A stretch of 64,000 nt of DNA. Source: Cyprinodon diabolis. Its lineage: Eukaryota > Chordata > Actinopteri > Cyprinodontiformes > Cyprinodontidae. Location of the stretch: positions 33,342,337 through 33,406,336 of the forward strand of contig CM060069.1 in NCBI GenBank assembly GCA_030533445.1, written 5' to 3'. This document shows, piece by piece, positions 57,337 through 64,000 of the stretch; position 1 is the stretch's first letter, and every line of letters starts with the position of its first letter. The notes under the pieces are model-generated. The model worked only from the letters and a program-made list of their open reading frames with translations. It was not told the origin of the DNA and ran no database searches. A program made the position numbers and the translations under genes.

Positions 57337-60300
57337 AACTAGAAAATTTCTAAAGAAATTTTGAGGGGGGCCACCTACTGCCCGTCTGGGGAACCGGGCC
57401 AATACGGCCCTGGCAAGTGACGTCGGGGCTCCCCAGACCAACTGCTTACGCCTTTGAGGGCTGCTGAGGGAAGGAAAGAGGGCAAGTTCATGGGCAAAGA
57501 GAGCTGTGTGCCACTTGTGCTGAAATCTGGGAAATAGACGTGCACAGCGTATGATGCACAAGGGTAATATGGGTTGTCCATATTGAAACACAGTGGGTAA
57601 AGCCCAGTTGGCGGGCTTCGCCCGCCTGCTAGGAGCCATCTCAGTGAAGAAAAAAATCACCAATGGCGGGCTCTGCCCGCCTTCTAAGAGCCATTGCAGT
57701 GATGAAATCACCAATGGCGGGCTCCGCCCGCCTGCTAAGAGCCATTGCAGTGATGTAATCACCTTTGGCGGGCTCCGCCCGCCTGTTACCATTGGCGGGC
57801 TCCGCCCGCCTTCTAAGAGCCATTGCAGTGATGAAATCACCAATGGCAATGAGCAATATGCCAGAATGTATGAGTGTGTATAAGGAAGAGGCTTTTATTC
57901 TGTAGAGTCCTTGTAGTCTTATTTTGAAAGTCTATCATGAATGTGCATCAAAAGATGGGTCACGCCCAGCAGTGATATAGAATCCATTTCCAAATGTTAA
58001 ATCACTGGTTTTCCATGTTATTAGGTGAATAGTTGCTGTATTACAGAGTAAATGGGAGACTTTTATTGTGAAATTTGCTCTGGGTGTGTTTTGAAAAGGT
58101 CACTAGAGTCTAATAAAAACAACCTGGAAGAGTTTGGGTCATAATGTTGAGCCATTTGCATCAATTAATGCATTAGTATAATCTAGAGGCTTTTATTTTG
58201 TAGGGTCCCTGGAGTCTTATTTTGAAAGTCCAACAGAGTTGTGTTTATAGAAAATGTTCAGACCCGTCAATGATAGTTGATTACTTTCCAATCGTTAAAT
58301 CACTCTTTTTCCATGTTATTAGGGCAGTAGATGAAGCGGAAATGGGAGGCTTTTATTTTGAAATTTGCTACAGGGTGTGTTTTAAACAGTCTCCTAGAGT
58401 CTATTCTCTAAAACGGGGTTGAGTTTGGGTCATAATGTTGAGCCATATAGGGCAATAAATATATGTAAAAAATATAGAGGCTTTTATTTTGTAGGGTCCC
58501 TGGAGTCTTATTTTGAAAGTCTATCAGTGCTGAGTGGCAAGGGAAGTGTCATGGACAGCAGTCATATAGTATCCATTTCCCAATGTTAAATCAGTCCTTT
58601 CACCCTCCATTAGATTAATATGTGCTGTTTAAAACAGCAGAGGTAAAATCTGTTTGAAGCTTGGTAACCTTGACAACGCTTAACGAGCCTCTCACTGACA
58701 CAGACAACAGCTGCACTCACTATTGGTTTCTTCTTCCCAGGCTTTTTTGTATGGGAAGAACGGCACCGAACAAACGACTACTGATCAAAAACCGTATGAG
58801 TTATTCAAAAAACATTTTCACCATGAGCATCAGCAATCCTTCGACTCCAACTATACCAACTTTGGTGTATGTGTGTCATTCAGAAAAATATTTATGACGA
58901 GTTGAAAACACATAGTCTGATTCGTTTCTCTCCCATCTTCAGCTCAAAAAGAATAGAGAAAGGCTGAAACTCTCATCGACTTTAGGTTGGTCTGGACGGT
59001 TTTTAAGGAAAAGTATTAATCCTACCGTAATTCCGAAGACATTGTGTGAGTCCAGAGGTTTCAGTCTACAAACTGACCAAAAATGGTGACTGTAGCTCCA
59101 AATATGTGGCCGTGAGGGCGAGAATAAGATGTTTGATCTTAAAAGAATGGCCGCCTCACACTAAGATTTCAGCAGCTGCACTCTAGCAGGCTGCTGCAGA
59201 AGCTAACTGTCAGCTAGCTTCCAGGTGCTTACCCTCCGAACAAACGACTGCTGAGCAAAAACCGTAAAAGATATCTGAAAAATTCTTTCAGTGAAAGCAA
59301 CATCTATCCTTTGTCTCAGACTGGGGTAACCTTCATGTCTGTAGGTCTTTCACAACCCAAAACGAAGCACAAACAAAATGGTTGGCCCACCTGCTCCTCC
59401 CTTTCTTTTAACTGCAGGACCTCACTCTCACTCACCTTTTAGCTGCTAAAGCACCCCTCCGAACAAACGACTGCTGAGTAAAAACCGTAAAAGGTATCTG
59501 AAAAATTATTTTTATCTAAGCGACAGCTATATCTTGTCTTCAATTGGAGTAACTTTCATGGCTGTAGGTCATCTACAACCTGAATGGGAAGAGAAAGAAA
59601 AAGAAAAAACGTTTTGTCACACCTGATCTTCTAATTGAGCTAGCTGCAGCAGGACACTCTCCCCCAGCTTTCAGCTGCTTAAAATGTCCTCCGAACAAAC
59701 GACTGCTGAGCAAAAACCGTATGAGTTATTCAAAATATTTTTTCACCGTGAGCGTCAGCCATCCTTCGACTCCAACTATGCCAACTTTGGTGTATGTGTG
59801 TCATTCAGAAAAATATTTATGACGAGTTTAAAACACATAGTCTGATTCGTTTTTCTCCCCTCTTCTGCTCCAAAACCAATGAAAAACGGCTCTGATTTTC
59901 ATCGACTTTAGGTCGGTCTGGAGGGTTTTTAAGGAAAAGTATTAATCCTACCGTAATTCCGAAGATATTGTGTGGGTCCAGAGATTTCAGTCTACAAACT
60001 GACCAAAAATGGTGACTCTAGCTATAAATATGTGGCCGTGAGGGCGAGTTTAAAATGTTTTTTTGTGTTTAAAAAACGCCTGCCTCACACTCTAGCTTTT
60101 CAGTTGCTCCACTCTAGCAGGCTGGATTTTGCTAAAACTTTGTGGCGCTTGAGGTCTGATTATACAAAAACCGTAGCAGTTATCAACATACCGTCTTCAG
60201 TTTTAAATAGACGAAGGATTTATCTACAAACTGAGCTTCAAACTGTTTTTCTAGGTGAATGTATGCCGACACAGTGAAGTGCTGTTTTTTATGCTTTTTT

Positions 60301-60643
60301 TTTCCTCTCCCCATTCATTTCCTATGGGATTTTTTTGCGACGTTTTCGCTAATAATTCGCAAACCTTCGGACTAATGAGAAAGTTTTATACAAGCACACA
60401 TCACCCCATTGGTCCCGACGCGTGTGCCAACTTTGGGCCCGATCCGCCAAACCGTGCGGGACTAGTTACGTGCCGAAGTTTTGGGTATACGGGAGAATTA
60501 TAATAATAATAATAATACGCGGAATAAATATGTGCAATAGTAGTAGGTGGGCCATGCCTTCGGCATGTGGCCCCCCAATAATACGCGGAATAAATATGTG
60601 CAATAGTAGTAGGTGGGCCATGCCTTCGGCATGTGGCCCCCCA
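57337..60643. repeat. array unit 7 (two tails, array end)
   Basis: Subgroup 5-7 unit, but without the gagctacagtagctgcag insertion. Two tails at 60502-60643; the array then stops exactly after ...tggccccccaa and AT-rich intron sequence resumes. Confidence 0.9.
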
Positions 60644-63600
60644 ATTATTTAATTTATATATAAAGCTTTTCCAAAATATGTTAAACTATGATCATTTATC
60701 ATTTTTTACAAGACAACGGCATGACATTAGCCTCTTGAGACTATAAAAGAAAAACTCAATTAGGAATTGTGCAAGCAGAGAAAAAGTTGGGAAAGAGAGG
60801 ACTGACAGGCCTGCCTGTTATCTGTTTGTGCGGAAGCTGCAGAGAAGGCCTGACCTCACTTCCCAGCAATGCAAGCAGACTCTCCAGATTCTGCAGAGCT
60901 GGGTGCATTTCCTAAATGCTTCACCACCCAGCATACAAAATATCTGAACTACTATTTGTATCACCAAGGAAACACCTTAAGCCTGAACATGACATGAATA
61001 AAGGGATCAGGGAAAGAAAGGGGAATTCAGAATTCTAATACTTCATCCTAACATTACTAATTAATAAAGCATGTATTTCTAATATGGTAAAAATGATAAT
61101 AAAGCTTTAGTGGGTGCTGATAGAAGAATAGATGTATTTACTGACACAACTATAAAATATTTACTACAAGCTTATTTTTTTATAATACAAATCTGCCCCC
61201 TTAGCTTATAGAGTCTAAGACGAAACATTTAACTTGTATTTTATTCATCCTGGTGATTTCTCGAAATTGCCACAAGGAGGGAAATGAGCCAGGGTAAGTG
61301 GAAAGTCACTGGAAGAAAGTAAATAAACACACTGAAACACACGGAAAATGGTAAATGTAATGGCATTTCAAACCCAGAAGAAGCTGAAATAAAATTTGAA
61401 TTGGAATAAAAACATCTAAAGTAAAAAACATATAACATGTTAAAATGCCTACATACTCCTTTCCTTATTTTTAAAAGGTAAAATTTCAATTATAGTTTTT
61501 TTTTGTTAGTATACTGATGTTTCAGAGAACTTAGTGTCTCAGGAATCAGTACTATAGTTTTTTGGGGACTCATATGAGCTTTTAATCTCTGTAAGATACA
61601 GAATATGGAAGATTGGTGGAATATCACATGAAAAATGGAGAGAAGAGTAAAGGTATCACATCTTACAGTCAAGTAAACCTAAACTAGCATGCAACAGTAT
61701 TTTCTGAACTATGAGAAGTGAACTGACTAAAGTAAAAAAGATGGAAGCCCATCTGCGAAATGGATGGATATACAGTAAGATGAATCCTTTGTTAATGTCC
61801 AAATGAATTACTATGCAATTAGCACTGCTATCGTTATCAGGAAACTGATAGGGCAGTGATTTTGTCTGATGGCTGAAGCCTTGTGTTTGTTCTGGTTGTT
61901 ATCGTTGGGATGCTGTCTGTTACTGTAATTAGATAATAATAATAACTGAAAGAAACCACAAGAACATGGATTGTTTCATCTGATTCTTACTTGATTAAAC
62001 ATCAGGAATGTTTAAGTCAAAAGAAATTTATGTCCTTCAACTTTTCCATATTATGTCACAATAAATCATCTGATATAGATTTACATTAATTGTTTCTTTG
62101 GATTAGTCAAGTGGGTCAGGGAAAGTGTGGACCACAATAAAAGAAATTGTTACTTGAGACTATGAAGCTATTTAACAAACAAATATATTTTTTTTTATTG
62201 ATGTACTGTCTTAATTACGACTGCACCTTGATTTCACAGAGCAGGTAGACCCATGCGAGGATTAGTAACTATGACTGAAGGGGGAAAAAGTGGTTTTGGA
62301 AAGTATTGAGTCAAAGAGGCAAAATCCACATGCATGACAAACCTATTAGATTGAGATTCATAAAGCTGTTTGTTATTTTTTTCAACCTCTCAGTCACCTC
62401 CTTTTTTGTATTACTACTTTATGTAGCTGTCTAGAATATAAAATTCCCTTAAATCATAAGTAGATTTGTGGTAGTTAGTATATGTCAAAAAGCTCAAATG
62501 GGATGACTCATTTTCCAGCACATTGCCTGTTCTGCTGGAATATTTATTTTCATTAAGTGGTAAACAGGGTAGGTACAGTATAAGCCAAGCGAAAAAAGGT
62601 GCACAACTGCTTTTTATGTGAGATCACACTGGATTTAGTGACATAAGAATATTTTTGGGTCAGAGAGAATAGATTCTCAAGCTACATAAGGTTTACCATG
62701 GCTGTAAAATTCCAGCTTAAGTGGAAAAAAAAATCTTAACTGGATGAAATATCAGGGACACTGTATCAAAATTGTGCTTTGAATCCGGTTATGGGAATGG
62801 AGATCCGGGGAAATACAGCACTATGTAAACAGTAAATGCCATCTTTAAACAAAACTAGAGTAAATACAAAACACGATTTTTAAATGGTTATTTCCATTAT
62901 TTAGTGCAACACTCTAATGAGACTATTTTGATCCAATGCCCACATTTGATACTTGATCTTTAACACTTTTGGGGATCACTCTTAAGTGACAAGACAAAAA
63001 TTGGAATGCTTTATATAATGCTATCACTGCATGACACATGATTAGCATTAAACAGAAACGCTCATACTTAGAGTTCAACACTGTAGTTTTATGCTGCTTT
63101 GCTGTATGATTCCTTTTCTCTGCCATAAAAAATCCTGGAGGTGTATTAATAAGATTTTCATTAACACTTGATTATGTAGCATGACAACAACTTAAAGGGG
63201 ACCAGGAAATGCACCTCTTATTTGAAAAAAAAAAAATAACCACTTGATTTTTTTTTATTTTTCTTTTAAGTTTGAAGATGTTTCGCTTCCCATCCAGAGA
63301 GATTATTCAATTCAAAATGTGTGGAGTAGCATTGAGCTCCAAGCTTTATAGAGTATGCCAGGCAATTTTGTGATGCCCACTGGAAAAACTTATGACACAC
63401 ACTTTATAGCATGTATGATCCTAACAGCAGAGGTATAACTGTCTTGAATTGTTTCGGATAAATTACTGGGATCCACATTATTGTTACTTAACATTAAGGA
63501 TGTAAGCTACTTAATGGCAATCAGTCATAAACCATTTCTGACTTGTAAAGTAGATGAATTTTCTGCCAAATTGAATTCATTTTCAAAAAAGATGAAGACC

Positions 63601-64000
63601 ACATTTCACTTCTGAGACTCTAGCTTTTCCCCTAATCCATTTTACCACCCATGTGGGAGAGGTTTATTACTGTAGGACTCAGATGAAGTGCTTCTGTGTC
63701 ATTAAACTTCAAAAACAGAATCATCCTAATGCAGCCCCTAAAATGTCGGAACATGATCTGAATCAGACAGAACAGGAAATAAGCCATTTTCCATGCATTG
63801 TCATTATGCCAATAAGTGAAATGTCTTGTGTCCTTCTGTTGTCTATCGGCTCTCCTAAAGTCAATTCTCCTCAGTGCTTTAACTTAGTATAACATTACTG
63901 TTCTCATTCTTGTCATGTGACATTTTCTTTCCATCTTTCTATCTCTTTGGCCTTTTCTGTCTCTTTTCTGCAGCTGCTTTGGTTTCCTCTCTATTATCTA
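60644..64000 (-). other. lpar1 intron beyond the array
   Basis: AT-rich sequence with no coding exon of lpar1 on the - strand and no other gene recognised. A phrase at 63272-63310 (gaagatgtttcgcttcccat) resembles a widely dispersed fish retroelement fragment, but is too short to assign. Confidence 0.55.

Larger units (their letters stand above)
38006..60643. repeat. head-to-tail array of seven ~3.17-kb units
   Basis: Unit starts (AACTAGAAAATTTCTAAAG) are at 38006, 41174, 44410, 47564, 50772, 53945 and 57337, giving unit lengths 3168, 3236, 3154, 3208, 3173, 3392 and 3307. Most length variation is explained by 0-3 copies of a ~70-bp tail. Units look well over 97% identical by eye. Each holds, in order: a head palindrome, a GC-rich hairpin cluster, three ~300-bp repeats, four repeats of a CCGAACAAACGACTGCTGAG module, a terminal segment and the tail. 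No transposase or other coherent protein is encoded. The array sits in the lpar1 intron. Family is unassigned; a non-autonomous rolling-circle element is one reading, an intronic satellite another. Confidence 0.93.

Noticed and set aside
57079..57849. 256-codon open frame on the - strand in array unit 7 (and 160-205-codon relatives in other units)
   Set aside because: It runs through the GC hairpin cluster, the head and the tandem tails, so its residues repeat with the DNA (SSLQWLLEGG..., AEGMAHLLLL...). Its length changes with tail number and the frame is not conserved where deletions occur.
63260..63310. Retroelement-like phrase gatgtttcgcttcccat
   Set aside because: Too short to assign to a family or define borders.
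35574..64000. Upstream coding exon of lpar1 within the window
   Set aside because: No - strand frame with GPCR TM1-TM6 features was found; it must lie beyond 64000.

Overview
The window is vertebrate, almost certainly teleost fish, DNA. It has GT-AG spliced genes, long AT-rich introns, and Tc1, hAT, Rex3/RTE and tRNA-derived SINE fragments typical of fish. Two neighbouring genes that converge on each other are identifiable: musk (muscle-specific receptor tyrosine kinase, + strand) and lpar1 (lysophosphatidic acid receptor 1, - strand). From general knowledge, the same pair is adjacent and convergent in human 9q31.

Layout. 1-19695: the 3' part of musk. Eleven exons can be placed: second half of an Ig domain, a 7-nt microexon, a two-exon Frizzled-type cysteine-rich domain (CRD), a 24-nt linker exon, a two-exon kringle, the transmembrane exon, the juxtamembrane/glycine-loop exon and two kinase exons. 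Their lengths sum to 2169 nt, exactly 723 codons including the stop, with compatible phase at every junction. Upstream exons (signal peptide, first Ig domains) lie before the window. 19696-35256: intergenic and lpar1 3' flank, with a complete non-autonomous hAT element (8-bp target duplication), simple repeats, a Rex3 3' end, and a ~3.4-kb direct duplication (27621-31036 and 31227-34687) that carries a decayed Tc1 transposase in both copies. 35257-35573: the last coding exon of lpar1 (end of TM6, TM7, C-tail). 35574-64000: lpar1 intron; the exon for the rest of the receptor is not in the window.

The most unusual object is a head-to-tail array of seven ~3.17-kb units at 38006-60643, inside the lpar1 intron. 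Each unit starts with a short palindrome, carries a cluster of GC-rich hairpins, contains two families of internal repeats, and ends with 0, 1, 2 or 3 copies of a ~70-bp hairpin tail. Tail and head are partly complementary, so a tail-head junction can fold into a T-shaped structure. No protein-coding gene is supported in the unit. I read it as an amplified non-autonomous element, possibly rolling-circle (Helitron/Helentron-like), but family assignment needs a database search.

Only sequence inspection was possible: identities are by eye, and family names for repeats rest on recall.
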